Shown: positions 1-7,251 of the stretch, one piece after another
Numbering within the stretch: the stretch's first letter is position 1
Layout of the letters: each line of letters begins with the position of its first letter
NCBI GenBank assembly: GCA_002338255.1
Contig: DDHX01000032.1
Coordinates: 47,607 to 59,249, forward strand
Direction: 5' to 3'
Source of the DNA: Ruminococcaceae bacterium UBA1865
Lineage (GTDB): Bacteria > Bacillota > Clostridia > Oscillospirales > Acutalibacteraceae
DNA length: 11,643 nt
Notes under the pieces: model-generated
Seen by the model: only the letters and a program-made list of their open reading frames with translations
Databases searched by the model: none
What the model was told of the DNA's origin: nothing
Program-made: the position numbers and the translations under genes

Positions 1-636
1 TGCCGATTGGCGCAAATGGCTCGTGCCGCGGGGATGCATCTTCTCATTGCAACACAGCGCCCGTCCGTTGACGTCATCACGGGTATTATCAAGGCGAATA
101 TTCCGAGCCGCATCGCCTTTGCGGTGTCCTCACAGGTGGATTCAAGAACCATTTTGGATATGGGCGGAGCCGAAAAGCTTTTGGGCCGCGGCGACATGCT
201 GTTTTCTCCGGTCGGCTCTCAAAAGCCGACGCGAATTCAAGGCTGCTTTGTCAGCGATAGTGAAATTGAATCGGTGGTCAACTTCGTAAAGAAAACACAG
301 GAAGCGGGATACGATAAGAATATAGCGGAAGAAATAGAGAAAAACGCCGTTGCTGAAAAAAATAGCAGCGGCAGTGACACCGTGAATAATGATACAGACC
401 CAATGATGCCGGATGCAGTAAAATGCGTTGTTGAAGCAGGACAGGCATCTACCTCACTGCTTCAGCGCCGTTTGCGTCTTGGCTACGCCCGCGCGGGCAG
501 GCTGATTGACGAGATGGAACAAATGGGTATTGTCGGTCCGCACGAAGGCTCAAAGCCGCGCCAGGTGCTCATTACATACCAGCAGTGGCTTGAAATGACC
601 ATGCAGCAGGCTGATAAAAAAGAAAGCGAAGAATAA
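1..636 (+). CDS. ftsK: DNA translocase FtsK/SpoIIIE, C-terminal part (5' truncated by window)
   Basis: Partial gene: the frame is open from base 1 and gives 211 residues ending in TAA. FtsK/SpoIIIE proteins are membrane-anchored hexameric ATPases that pump chromosomal DNA through the division or sporulation septum. The visible part begins in the late RecA-like motor domain (residues about 1-85), with the typical [12 protein letters not shown] stretch, the [11 protein letters not shown] segment and the LLGRGDML motif. An acidic, low-complexity linker follows (about 105-132). Residues about 133-195 form the winged-helix gamma domain that reads orienting DNA sequences (KOPS/SRS type), recognisable by [19 protein letters not shown]. 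The N-terminal membrane domain and Walker motifs lie outside the window, so vegetative FtsK cannot be told from sporulation SpoIIIE. Only 5 bases separate it from the next gene, so the two are probably co-transcribed. Confidence 0.95.
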   Translation, partial: CRLAQMARAAGMHLLIATQRPSVDVITGIIKANIPSRIAFAVSSQVDSRTILDMGGAEKLLGRGDMLFSPVGSQKPTRIQGCFVSDSEIESVVNFVKKTQEAGYDKNIAEEIEKNAVAEKNSSGSDTVNNDTDPMMPDAVKCVVEAGQASTSLLQRRLRLGYARAGRLIDEMEQMGIVGPHEGSKPRQVLITYQQWLEMTMQQADKKESEE

Positions 637-641
637 AAATA

Positions 642-2510
642 ATGCCATTTTTGCCAATTACAAAAGAAGAAATTGATGCCTTGGGCTGGGACGCACCGGA
701 CTTTGTCGTCGTAACCGGTGATGCTTATGTTGACCACCCGACGTTCGGCCCCGCGATTATTTCGCGCGTACTCGAACATTTTGGCTACCGTGTCGCGATT
801 TTAGCCCAGCCGAACTGGCGGGATACTAAAGACTTTACACGTTTCGGTAAGCCAAAATTCGGTTTTATGGTCAGTTCGGGCAACATCGATTCGATGGTGG
901 CTCATTACACCGTTGCGCGCCGCAGACGCAGGGATGACGCTTATTCGCCGGGTAACAAGACGGGGCTGAGGCCGGATCGGGCAGTCCTCGTTTATACAAA
1001 AAAAATAAAAGAGATTTATCCTGATTCACCGGTAATTATCGGCGGTTTGGAAGCGTCCCTGCGCCGTTTTGCCCACTACGATTATTGGGACGATAAGATC
1101 CGTCCGTCCATTCTTTTGGATTCAGGCGCGGATTTACTCACTTACGGAATGGGAGAAAATCAAACGATTGAAATCGCCCGCCGCCTTTATTCCGGGGAGC
1201 CAATCAGCACCATTACCGATGTACGCGGCACCTGCTACGCAATCCCTACCAAGGAATATCGTCCTGTACCGGCGGTTGACTGCCCAAGCTTCGACCAGGT
1301 CTGCCAGAGCAAAAAGGAGTATGCTGTTTCCTGCCGTAAAGAACAGGATGAACAGGATGCGGTGCGCGGGCGCAGAGTCATTCAGCGCCACGGCAGTATG
1401 ATGCTGATTCAGAATCCGCCGATGGCGCCTTTAACCCAGGAAGAATTGGATGTGGTTTATGACTTGCCTTATGAGCGCACATACCACCCCGTTTATGAAA
1501 GCATGGGCGGCGTTCCCGCAATTCAGGAAGTTGAATTTTCCATTACTCATAACCGCGGATGCTTCGGCGCATGTAATTTTTGTTCCATTGCGTTTCATCA
1601 GGGCAGGGCGATTACCACCCGCAGCGAGGAATCAGTTTTGCGTGAGGCAAAAAAGCTGACAGAGAGCCCTCATTTTAAAGGTTATATTCACGATGTTGGC
1701 GGGCCGACTGCCAACTTTCGCAATCCTTCCTGTGAAAAACAGGCCAAATTAGGTCTTTGCGCCGGTAAAAAATGCCTTGCACCAAAACCATGCCCGGCGC
1801 TCCAAGTTGATCACAGCGAGTACCTCGGCATACTGCGCAAGCTTCGTGCTTTGCCAAAGGTGAAACGCGTATTTATCCGTTCAGGAATCCGTTTTGATTA
1901 TTTAATAGAAGATAAGGATGATACCTTCTTTAGGGAGCTTGTCCAATACCATGTGAGCGGTCAACTCAAAGTTGCACCCGAACATTGCAGCGCAGCAGTA
2001 CTTGACAGTATGGGTAAGCCGCATATTGAAGCATTTTTAAAATTCCAGAAAAAGTATTACAAACTGTGCAAAGAGGACGGGAAAGAGCAGTACCTTGTGC
2101 CGTATCTGATGTCCTCACACCCGGGAAGCACACTAAAAGATGCAGTCGAACTGGCGCTGTTTCTAAAGCGTGAGCGTTTGCGTCCCGAACAAGTGCAGGA
2201 CTTTTACCCGACGCCGGGTACGATCTCTACCTGTATGTTTTATACCGGATTGGACCCTTACACCTTAAAGGAAATCTACGTTCCCCGTACCGATCAGGAA
2301 AAGGCGATGCAGCGTGCTCTGCTGCAATATTTTAATCCGAAAAACAAGGATTTGGTAATCTCTGCGCTAAAAGCTGCAGGTCGCAGCGACCTAATTGGAA
2401 TGGGCAACGATTGTCTTGTACGGCCGAGCGCAGGAATACAGCGCGCTCAAGTTGAAAAGAAAGAGAAGCAGGGTAAATGGAGCAGCAAAAAAACAGCAAA
2501 AAGGCGCTGA
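642..2510 (+). CDS. ygiQ: YgiQ family radical SAM protein (UPF0313)
   Basis: 622-residue radical S-adenosylmethionine protein of the YgiQ family; the reaction and substrate are not established for this family. The N-terminal domain (about 1-290) carries family signatures such as VTGDAYVDHP near residue 25 and GGLEASLRRFAHYDYW. The radical SAM core holds the CxxxCxxC motif that binds the 4Fe-4S cluster: Cys307, Cys311 and Cys314. A second cysteine set, Cys364, Cys373, Cys378 and Cys384, follows GGPTANF and could hold another metal site; that is inference, though a cysteine cluster at this place is usual in the family. The C-terminus is lysine- and arginine-rich. The ATG at 642 gives the usual family N-terminus. 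The ribosome site is weak and the ftsK stop is 5 bases upstream, which suggests translational coupling. Its end overlaps the next gene by 34 bases. Confidence 0.95.
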   Translation: MPFLPITKEEIDALGWDAPDFVVVTGDAYVDHPTFGPAIISRVLEHFGYRVAILAQPNWRDTKDFTRFGKPKFGFMVSSGNIDSMVAHYTVARRRRRDDAYSPGNKTGLRPDRAVLVYTKKIKEIYPDSPVIIGGLEASLRRFAHYDYWDDKIRPSILLDSGADLLTYGMGENQTIEIARRLYSGEPISTITDVRGTCYAIPTKEYRPVPAVDCPSFDQVCQSKKEYAVSCRKEQDEQDAVRGRRVIQRHGSMMLIQNPPMAPLTQEELDVVYDLPYERTYHPVYESMGGVPAIQEVEFSITHNRGCFGACNFCSIAFHQGRAITTRSEESVLREAKKLTESPHFKGYIHDVGGPTANFRNPSCEKQAKLGLCAGKKCLAPKPCPALQVDHSEYLGILRKLRALPKVKRVFIRSGIRFDYLIEDKDDTFFRELVQYHVSGQLKVAPEHCSAAVLDSMGKPHIEAFLKFQKKYYKLCKEDGKEQYLVPYLMSSHPGSTLKDAVELALFLKRERLRPEQVQDFYPTPGTISTCMFYTGLDPYTLKEIYVPRTDQEKAMQRALLQYFNPKNKDLVISALKAAGRSDLIGMGNDCLVRPSAGIQRAQVEKKEKQGKWSSKKTAKRR

Positions 2511-3400
2511 AAATAGCCCTGATACTGCTTTTGACAATTGGAGTTGTCGTTTCTTTGCTGCCGTTTGGAGCAGCCGCTTCATGGCGTCAGATTTTTTCAT
2601 TCTTTGGTTTGAGCGACTTTTCTGCGGCGGCGGACAGCAGCCCGCTTTCCGTTCACGTCCTCGAAGTCGGAAAGGCCGACAGTATCTTTATCGAGTACGG
2701 TGGGAAATATATGCTTGTTGACGGCGGGACGATGGACTGCGGCGAGCGAATTGCGGAGTACCTTGACCGGCACGGTGTGAAAAAGCTTGACTATGTTGTA
2801 AATACCCATCCCGATAAAGACCATATCGGCGGCCTTGGCTATCTCATCACGCATTATGAGATTGGGCGGTATTTTGCGCCTAATATCCCTAAAGAGCTTA
2901 TTCCATTGGATGAAGAATATATTGGTGCGCAGAAAGCACTAAAAAAGAAGAATATTCGAACCGTAGTTCCAAACTGCGGGGATTCCTTTGATTTGGGTGC
3001 CTTAAAAATAAAGGTGCTCGCGCCTGTAAAACAGGGTAGCAGCACCAATAACAACTCTATCATTCTGCGTTTGACTTATGGAAAAACAAATTTTTTGCTG
3101 ATGGGCGATGCCGAAAAGGAAGAGGAAAGCGATTTGCTTGCAAGCGGATGGAACCTTTCCGCCGACATTTTAAAAGTCGGCCATCACGGCAGCAGTACCT
3201 CCACAACCGGCGCATTACTCAGCGCGGTAAAACCACGTTACGCGGCAATTTCGGTCGCTGACGATTCGAATGATCTACCTAAAAAAGAAGTACTGAAAAG
3301 GCTGAAGTCCGCCGGAACTGCAATTTTTCGAACCGATGTGAGCGGAACACTGATCTTCATGAGCGATGGTAAAACTGTTTCGGTTGTTACAGCGCGGTAG
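2477..3400 (+). CDS. ComEC/Rec2-like metallo-beta-lactamase fold hydrolase, exported or membrane-anchored
   Basis: 307-residue protein with a lysine-rich N-terminus and one hydrophobic segment (about 11-34) ending in Ala-Ala-Ala, read as a signal peptide or membrane anchor. The rest is a single metallo-beta-lactamase domain like the C-terminal domain of the competence protein ComEC. Visible metal-binding motifs are HPDKDH (His111, Asp113, Asp115, His116), MGDAE (Asp211) and VGHHGSS (His236, His237), with VDGG at 81-84. The large ComEC membrane channel domain is absent, so this is not a full DNA-uptake protein. Stand-alone proteins of this type are thought to be extracytoplasmic nucleases or phosphoesterases, but the substrate here is unknown. 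The ATG at 2477 lies inside the end of ygiQ, with only a weak AGCAGGG-like ribosome site, so expression probably depends on ygiQ translation. The DUF3006 gene follows directly. Confidence 0.9.
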   Translation: MEQQKNSKKALKIALILLLTIGVVVSLLPFGAAASWRQIFSFFGLSDFSAAADSSPLSVHVLEVGKADSIFIEYGGKYMLVDGGTMDCGERIAEYLDRHGVKKLDYVVNTHPDKDHIGGLGYLITHYEIGRYFAPNIPKELIPLDEEYIGAQKALKKKNIRTVVPNCGDSFDLGALKIKVLAPVKQGSSTNNNSIILRLTYGKTNFLLMGDAEKEEESDLLASGWNLSADILKVGHHGSSTSTTGALLSAVKPRYAAISVADDSNDLPKKEVLKRLKSAGTAIFRTDVSGTLIFMSDGKTVSVVTAR

Positions 3401-3410
3401 CAAAATTAAA

Positions 3411-3439
3411 TTAATATCCAATAAAAATTTTATTATAAA
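3411..3439 (+). promoter_or_regulatory. Candidate sigma-A type promoter for the DUF3006 gene
   Basis: A -35-like TTAATA (3411-3416, four of six matches to TTGACA) and a -10-like TATAAA (3434-3439, five of six) are separated by exactly 17 bases in an AT-rich gap. Transcription would start near 3446, about 30 bases before the ATG at 3478. AT-rich DNA gives such matches by chance, so confidence is moderate. The gene could also be read through from the upstream operon, since no terminator is visible between 3400 and 3478. Confidence 0.4.
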
Positions 3440-3477
3440 TTGGTAAGTAGACTGAAAATCAGGAAAGGGGACAGAAC

Positions 3478-3702
3478 ATGAAAACGCTGACGATTGATCG
3501 TTTTGAAGGAACCTACGCAATCTGTGAGGACAACGATCAAAAATTCTTCGCAATTGAAGCCTCTGAACTTCCCGAAGGTGCGCATGAGGGTGATGTGCTT
3601 GACGTGAATGATGCTGAGGGAACATTAAGCATTAACACTGAAGCAACCGAGCAAAAACGAGCTAAAGTCAAAAAATTACAGGACAAGCTTTTTATGAAAT
3701 AA
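3478..3702 (+). CDS. DUF3006 domain-containing protein
   Basis: 74-residue cytoplasmic protein with no signal peptide or membrane segment. It matches the DUF3006 family by IDRFEGTYAICE at 6-17, the acidic LPEGAHEGDVL at 31-41, and a charged C-terminal helix (about 54-74) ending in KKLQDKLFMK. The N-terminal part looks like a small beta-rich fold. The function of the family is unknown. DUF3006 genes often sit beside ComEC-like metallo-beta-lactamase genes, as here, which suggests a shared role; that is inference. The start is well supported by AGGAAAGGGG at 3461-3470, 7 bases before the ATG. A strong terminator hairpin lies 44 bases after the stop codon. Confidence 0.85.
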   Translation: MKTLTIDRFEGTYAICEDNDQKFFAIEASELPEGAHEGDVLDVNDAEGTLSINTEATEQKRAKVKKLQDKLFMK

Positions 3703-3718
3703 AGAAGCACTAAACTGA

Positions 3719-3733
3719 GTACGCTTTGCGTAC
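3719..3733. repeat. Short perfect hairpin upstream of the terminator
   Basis: GTACGC at 3719-3724 and GCGTAC at 3728-3733 are perfect reverse complements around a TTT loop. It lies in the 3' untranslated region of the DUF3006 transcript, 13 bases before the terminator stem. It has no T-tract of its own. It may stabilise the transcript end or be chance. Confidence 0.5.
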
Positions 3734-3746
3734 AGGTATAAAAAGC

Positions 3747-3791
3747 AATAAAGCAACGCCGGGAATATGAGTTCCGCGGCGTTGCTTTATT
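3747..3791. terminator. Strong, probably bidirectional intrinsic terminator between convergent genes
   Basis: A perfect 15-bp stem pairs 3747-3761 with 3777-3791 (core AAGCAACGCCG/CGGCGTTGCTT). Inside it GGAA (3762-3765) can pair with TTCC (3772-3775) around a 6-base loop, leaving G3776 bulged. On the plus strand the stem runs into TTTATTATATATTTA. On the minus strand the other arm ends in the matching TTTATT. It sits between the convergent DUF3006 and rodA-like genes, so it can end both transcripts. Confidence 0.85.
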
Positions 3792-3823
3792 ATATATTTA
3801 GAATTTTAGAATTGAATAAAAAC

Positions 3824-4969
3824 TTATCGCCGGAGTGTTACTTTATCGGTATTTGTTCTGTGCATATATACGTTCAATGCTAAGCCGAAACCAAGGTACA
3901 GGCAAGCGGCCGACGAGCCCCCTGCGCTGAAAAATGGAAGGGTGACGCCCATAACCGGTAAAAGGTTCAGGCACATGCCTAAATTGAACAGCGTTTGAGC
4001 GGCAATCATCCCGAAAAATCCGAAGCAAATGCAGCTGCCAAGGCAGTCAGGCGATTTCCTTGCGATTCGCAGCGTTTTGAAAAGCAACAGCAAAAGCAGC
4101 AGTATAATCAGTGTGCAGCCGATAAATCCAAGCTGGTCACCTGCAACGGAAAAAATAAAGTCGCTTTGCTGAACGGGAACAACCCCGCTTTTGACCCGGG
4201 GACTGTTAAATAGACCCCGCCCCCAAAACTGCCCGCTGCCGATGGAAAGTTGGCCTTGAACCTGGTGAAGCCCCTTATCAAGAGGGTCACTGCCGGGATT
4301 GCGAAAAATGGTTAAGCGGCTTTTTTGATAATCCTTCAGAACATATTTCCACGCCAAAGGGAATGCCACTGCGAGTCCCGCGAAAAAAATCACGAAATAT
4401 CTTAACTGTACACCGGCACCGAATGACATTGCGAGGAACATACACAAAAAGATAATTGCCGTACCGTCGTCCCCTTGAAAATGAACAAGTACAACCGGTA
4501 CAAGCGCATGGCACGCCAACAGAATAATATGCACCGGAGATTTTAGCCAATCACGCTCTTTAAGTGACGACAGGTGCTTTGCAAATGTCAAAATAAAGCC
4601 GATTTTGACAAGCTCGCTCGGCTGAAAGGTACCGCCTGGCAACTGAATCCACGCTTTAGCGTTCACTCCGCAGCTGCTTGTGACTGAAATGCCCTTTAGC
4701 TGTGTGTAAATAATTAAAAACAGGCAAAAACCTGCCACAATATACCAGTAATTCGTAATTTCACGGTAATCAATCAAAGTGAATAATATCGCGCCAAGGT
4801 AGCCGAGTAAAATGGCGACTGCCTGCACAACAAAATAAGAACGGCCCGATTTAGGGATAGGTACCGTTTTAAGTAGCAAAAGGCTGTACGCTGAAATCGA
4901 AAGCATAATCAGCCAATACAGCTTGTCCGTGCGTTTCAAATAATTAATAAATGGTCTTAATACTCGCAT
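3824..4969 (-). CDS. rodA: RodA/FtsW/SpoVE (SEDS) family peptidoglycan glycosyltransferase
   Basis: 381-residue polytopic membrane protein with about ten hydrophobic segments. SEDS proteins polymerise lipid II into glycan strands at the outer membrane face, usually paired with a class B penicillin-binding protein. Family marks are AKAWIQLPGGTFQPSEL (105-120), GDDGTA (166-171), RNPGSDPL (223-230), QGQLSIGSGQFWGRGL (238-253), QSDFIFSVAGDQLGF (268-282) and LPFFSAGGSS (344-353). Asp270 corresponds to the aspartate found essential in characterised RodA proteins. The usual acidic pair in the GEELG segment reads DQ here. The length and final motif favour RodA over FtsW, but FtsW or SpoVE is not excluded. 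No penicillin-binding protein gene is in the window. The ATG at 4969 has a GGGAGAA site 4974-4980. It is apparently a single-gene transcript with its own promoter and terminator. Confidence 0.9.
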   Translation of the reverse strand: MRVLRPFINYLKRTDKLYWLIMLSISAYSLLLLKTVPIPKSGRSYFVVQAVAILLGYLGAILFTLIDYREITNYWYIVAGFCLFLIIYTQLKGISVTSSCGVNAKAWIQLPGGTFQPSELVKIGFILTFAKHLSSLKERDWLKSPVHIILLACHALVPVVLVHFQGDDGTAIIFLCMFLAMSFGAGVQLRYFVIFFAGLAVAFPLAWKYVLKDYQKSRLTIFRNPGSDPLDKGLHQVQGQLSIGSGQFWGRGLFNSPRVKSGVVPVQQSDFIFSVAGDQLGFIGCTLIILLLLLLLFKTLRIARKSPDCLGSCICFGFFGMIAAQTLFNLGMCLNLLPVMGVTLPFFSAGGSSAACLYLGFGLALNVYMHRTNTDKVTLRR

Positions 4970-5062
4970 GGATTTCTCCCTTAATCTTATCTATTACAGT
5001 AATGAGCAAAACTTAATAATGCATACGCATTCTATTTTACGAAAAGGCGCTGATCATTTACT

Positions 5063-5085
5063 GAGAACAACGATTGGATGTTCTC
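5063..5085. repeat. Inverted repeat in the leader of the rodA-like gene
   Basis: GAGAACA (5063-5069) and TGTTCTC (5079-5085) are perfect reverse complements separated by 9 bases. It lies between the candidate promoter at 5114-5142 and the start codon at 4969, so it would be transcribed early in the leader. It could be a protein-binding site or an RNA hairpin. It lacks a good T-tract, so it is not called a terminator. It does not fit the Gram-positive LexA box, whose GAAC and GTTC halves are closer together. Confidence 0.45.
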
Positions 5086-5113
5086 TTTAAACACTTAGTT
5101 CATGAATATTACT

Positions 5114-5142
5114 ATTATATTATGTAAACGCGAAAACTGCAA
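5114..5142 (-). promoter_or_regulatory. Candidate promoter of the rodA-like gene
   Basis: Read on the minus strand, TTGCAG (5142-5137) and a perfect TATAAT (5119-5114) are separated by 17 bases. It lies just after the kinase terminator (5158-5190) and before the rodA-like gene, where a promoter is expected. Transcription would start near 5107, giving a leader of about 138 bases, long enough for leader-based control. The -35 box matches the consensus only in TTG. Confidence 0.5.
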
Positions 5143-5157
5143 GTATAATAAAAATGA

Positions 5158-5190
5158 AAACCGGAACGAGATTTGCTCTCATTCCGGTTT
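5158..5190 (-). terminator. Intrinsic terminator of the two-component operon
   Basis: A 14-position stem pairs 5158-5171 with 5177-5190 (AAACCGGAA with TTCCGGTTT, GAGA with TCTC, one C/A mismatch) around a 5-base loop. On the minus strand it is followed by TTTTCATTTTTATT, a typical U-rich tail. It lies 36 bases after the kinase stop codon and isolates the operon from the rodA-like gene. Confidence 0.8.
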
Positions 5191-5226
5191 CAGCTGTATT
5201 TGTATGCTGAAAAAATTTTACTCTAA

Positions 5227-7251
5227 TTATATGGAGATACGGTCAAAAGCTACCTCTGCTATGAATAAGTCGGCGTTGGTGCCGATGTGGAAGTTGCCTT
5301 TGCACGCTTCGGTGAAGCTCCTTGCAATGGAAAGTCCCAAACCGCTGCCGTTTGTTGTGCGCGAGCTGTCGCCCCGCACAAAACGCTCTGTCATGTCCCT
5401 TTCGTTGTCGAGCTCGAAGCGGGAGGTGTTCTTAACTGTCGCCGTGCATCTTGTTCCGCTGAGGTCAATCGTAACAAATACACGCGAGCCCTCAAGCGAA
5501 TATTGCAGTGCATTGCCAATCAGGTTCTGGAACACACGGTACAACAGCTTTCCATCCGCCTGAATCATCACTGGACTGTCCGGAATATCCACCTTGAAGG
5601 TCAGGCCGGAGGCTTCAACTGCTTCGTTCATATCAGCTAAAGTTTGGCGAATCAACTTGCCAAGGTCAAGGTTTTCCAGATTCAGCTCAATATTGCCGCT
5701 TGTTGCTTTGCTTACTTCAAAAATATCCTGTACCATGTTTTTTAAGCGGTCGGATTTTTCCGCGAGCACTTGAATATAGTCCTTTATATGGTCAGGCAGC
5801 TCATCCTCCTGCTTTAACAGGTCAACATAGCTGATAATGGATGTGAGCGGCGTTTTGAGGTCATGGCTTACATTCGTAATTAAATCGACTTTCATGTGCT
5901 CGCTTTTCATGCGCTCATCGACCGCTTTGCCGATACCCGACTGAATATCATTTAATTCTCGTGCGGCTTTGTTTAAATCCGCATCATTCGGCAATTCCAG
6001 TGGACTTGACAAGTCTCCGGATTTGACGAGAGAAATCTGGTTGATTAACAGCCCTATGTCATAGACAGTATTTTGAAATCTGCGTACATACCGGTAAATC
6101 AGGTAGACCATCGCGGCAATAACACAAATTGAAAAATAGAAACCTACAAAGTCATTGGGGGTATGTCTGCCAATGGCAAGTACCAATAAACCAAAAAGCG
6201 CAAGCAGCAGTTCTGCCGCAAGCAGCGCCCAAAAGCGTGTGATCATTTGCTTTTCAAAAGGCTTGGTCAGTTCAAACTTTCTGTAATTTTGTAGTGCGGT
6301 GTTAAAAATGTTATGTTTGTAAAACTGGGTGTTATAGCGTATATCATTTACAACCAGGTAGTAGCAGAAGAACGAAATAACCGCGCAGATTACCCCGTAA
6401 AACCAGCCACTGCCGTTCCAAAAGGCACTCATAAAGTTGAAGTCGCCGAATATCAGCGCAATTACGCACAACGCTTTGAATTCCCACCAAAACCAGCCGC
6501 TGAAGCGCGCAAGGCCTAAATCCGCCTGCTTTTTATCCTTGCGGAACAGAATGTACAGCACAAATAAAATAATCCCGATCAGCAAAATCCCGCCGCAGAC
6601 ATACACCAAAATTCTAAAGTTGCGCTGTTCAACAGGAATGTAGGAAAGAGGGTTGGAACCGGCGACAGGCTGAAGCAAATCCTTTCTTACAAGCATTGTA
6701 ATTCTTGTGTTTTCCATTTTTGAATTAGCAAATTTAGTATTGGTAGAGTAGCCTGGTAAATACCACATTGCTTTATCGGAACGGTAAACACCGTCGCCGT
6801 AAATATCGATGTTTTTGCCGTCTTTTGTGATGACGGCCTTTTTGCCGTCAAAATACAGTTTGAAGTTGTATCCGTCGGGAAGAGCAGTGCTGTTCAAGTC
6901 AATCCCGGAAATGTAGTTTGTAAATTCGGTCGGATTTTTATCCGTTCCAGCCGAATAAAGAACATTTTTTCCTGTGTCGTCGTTAAAAACGTTCAAATAG
7001 GAATCGCTTGCTTCGGAATCTTTTGCATTGAGTTGCTCAGCAATGGCAAACAGATGACTCCCAATCGCTTGTTTAAACCGATAAGTGCTTTGGAAATCCG
7101 GATTGAATGCGTCACTTAATTCCCGTGCAACATCATTGTATCTAAATGCTGCGCAAATGCCCACCACCAGTGAGCTGACCAGAATGATTATACTGAAGAA
7201 AAAACAAAGAAAGCTTAAAACTGGTTTACATTTTTTCGATTTTGTAGCCAA
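5227..7251 (-). CDS. Multi-span membrane sensor histidine kinase
   Basis: 674-residue sensor kinase, partner of the regulator gene immediately upstream. A transmembrane segment (11-33) is followed by an extracytoplasmic region (about 34-212), then further hydrophobic spans near 213-236, 257-277, 282-302, 341-360 and 367-389. A HAMP-like linker (about 390-450) leads to the HisKA domain with the H-box NVSHDLKTPLTSI and phospho-accepting His463. The ATPase domain has the N-box QNLIGNALQYS (Asn576, Asn580), the F-box ERFVRGDSS (622-630) and G2 GSGLGLSIA (635-643). The usual G1 motif DxGxG is replaced by KNTS at 607-610, a variant I recall from a group of clostridial kinases. The ligand is unknown. 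The start is a TTG: the frame is closed by TGA six codons upstream (7269-7267), and no ATG follows for over 150 codons. The gene overlaps the regulator by 26 bases. Confidence 0.92.
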   Translation of the reverse strand: MATKSKKCKPVLSFLCFFFSIIILVSSLVVGICAAFRYNDVARELSDAFNPDFQSTYRFKQAIGSHLFAIAEQLNAKDSEASDSYLNVFNDDTGKNVLYSAGTDKNPTEFTNYISGIDLNSTALPDGYNFKLYFDGKKAVITKDGKNIDIYGDGVYRSDKAMWYLPGYSTNTKFANSKMENTRITMLVRKDLLQPVAGSNPLSYIPVEQRNFRILVYVCGGILLIGIILFVLYILFRKDKKQADLGLARFSGWFWWEFKALCVIALIFGDFNFMSAFWNGSGWFYGVICAVISFFCYYLVVNDIRYNTQFYKHNIFNTALQNYRKFELTKPFEKQMITRFWALLAAELLLALFGLLVLAIGRHTPNDFVGFYFSICVIAAMVYLIYRYVRRFQNTVYDIGLLINQISLVKSGDLSSPLELPNDADLNKAARELNDIQSGIGKAVDERMKSEHMKVDLITNVSHDLKTPLTSIISYVDLLKQEDELPDHIKDYIQVLAEKSDRLKNMVQDIFEVSKATSGNIELNLENLDLGKLIRQTLADMNEAVEASGLTFKVDIPDSPVMIQADGKLLYRVFQNLIGNALQYSLEGSRVFVTIDLSGTRCTATVKNTSRFELDNERDMTERFVRGDSSRTTNGSGLGLSIARSFTEACKGNFHIGTNADLFIAEVAFDRISI

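Noticed and set aside
3421..3436. AT-only palindrome AATAAAA/TTTTATT as a possible operator or terminator
   Set aside because: It consists only of A and T with a one-base centre. It would form no stable hairpin and is expected by chance in such DNA; it forms the spacer of the candidate promoter.
3275..3625. Minus-strand frame of 116 codons across the DUF3006 gene
   Set aside because: It is antisense to two better supported genes, has unnatural composition rich in His, Arg, Gln and Phe, and matches no family I recognise.
5063..5085. Inverted repeat as a LexA (SOS) box
   Set aside because: The GAAC and GTTC halves are 11 bases apart, not the 4 of the Gram-positive LexA box, and the downstream gene is not a typical SOS gene.
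5102..5563. Plus-strand frame whose start encodes a cysteine-rich segment (Cys8, Cys13 with CKYN, later Cys residues), faintly like small DUF1540-type proteins
   Set aside because: There is no ribosome site before the ATG. The cysteine part lies over the minus-strand promoter and kinase terminator, and the frame then runs on antisense to the kinase gene, as expected for a shadow.
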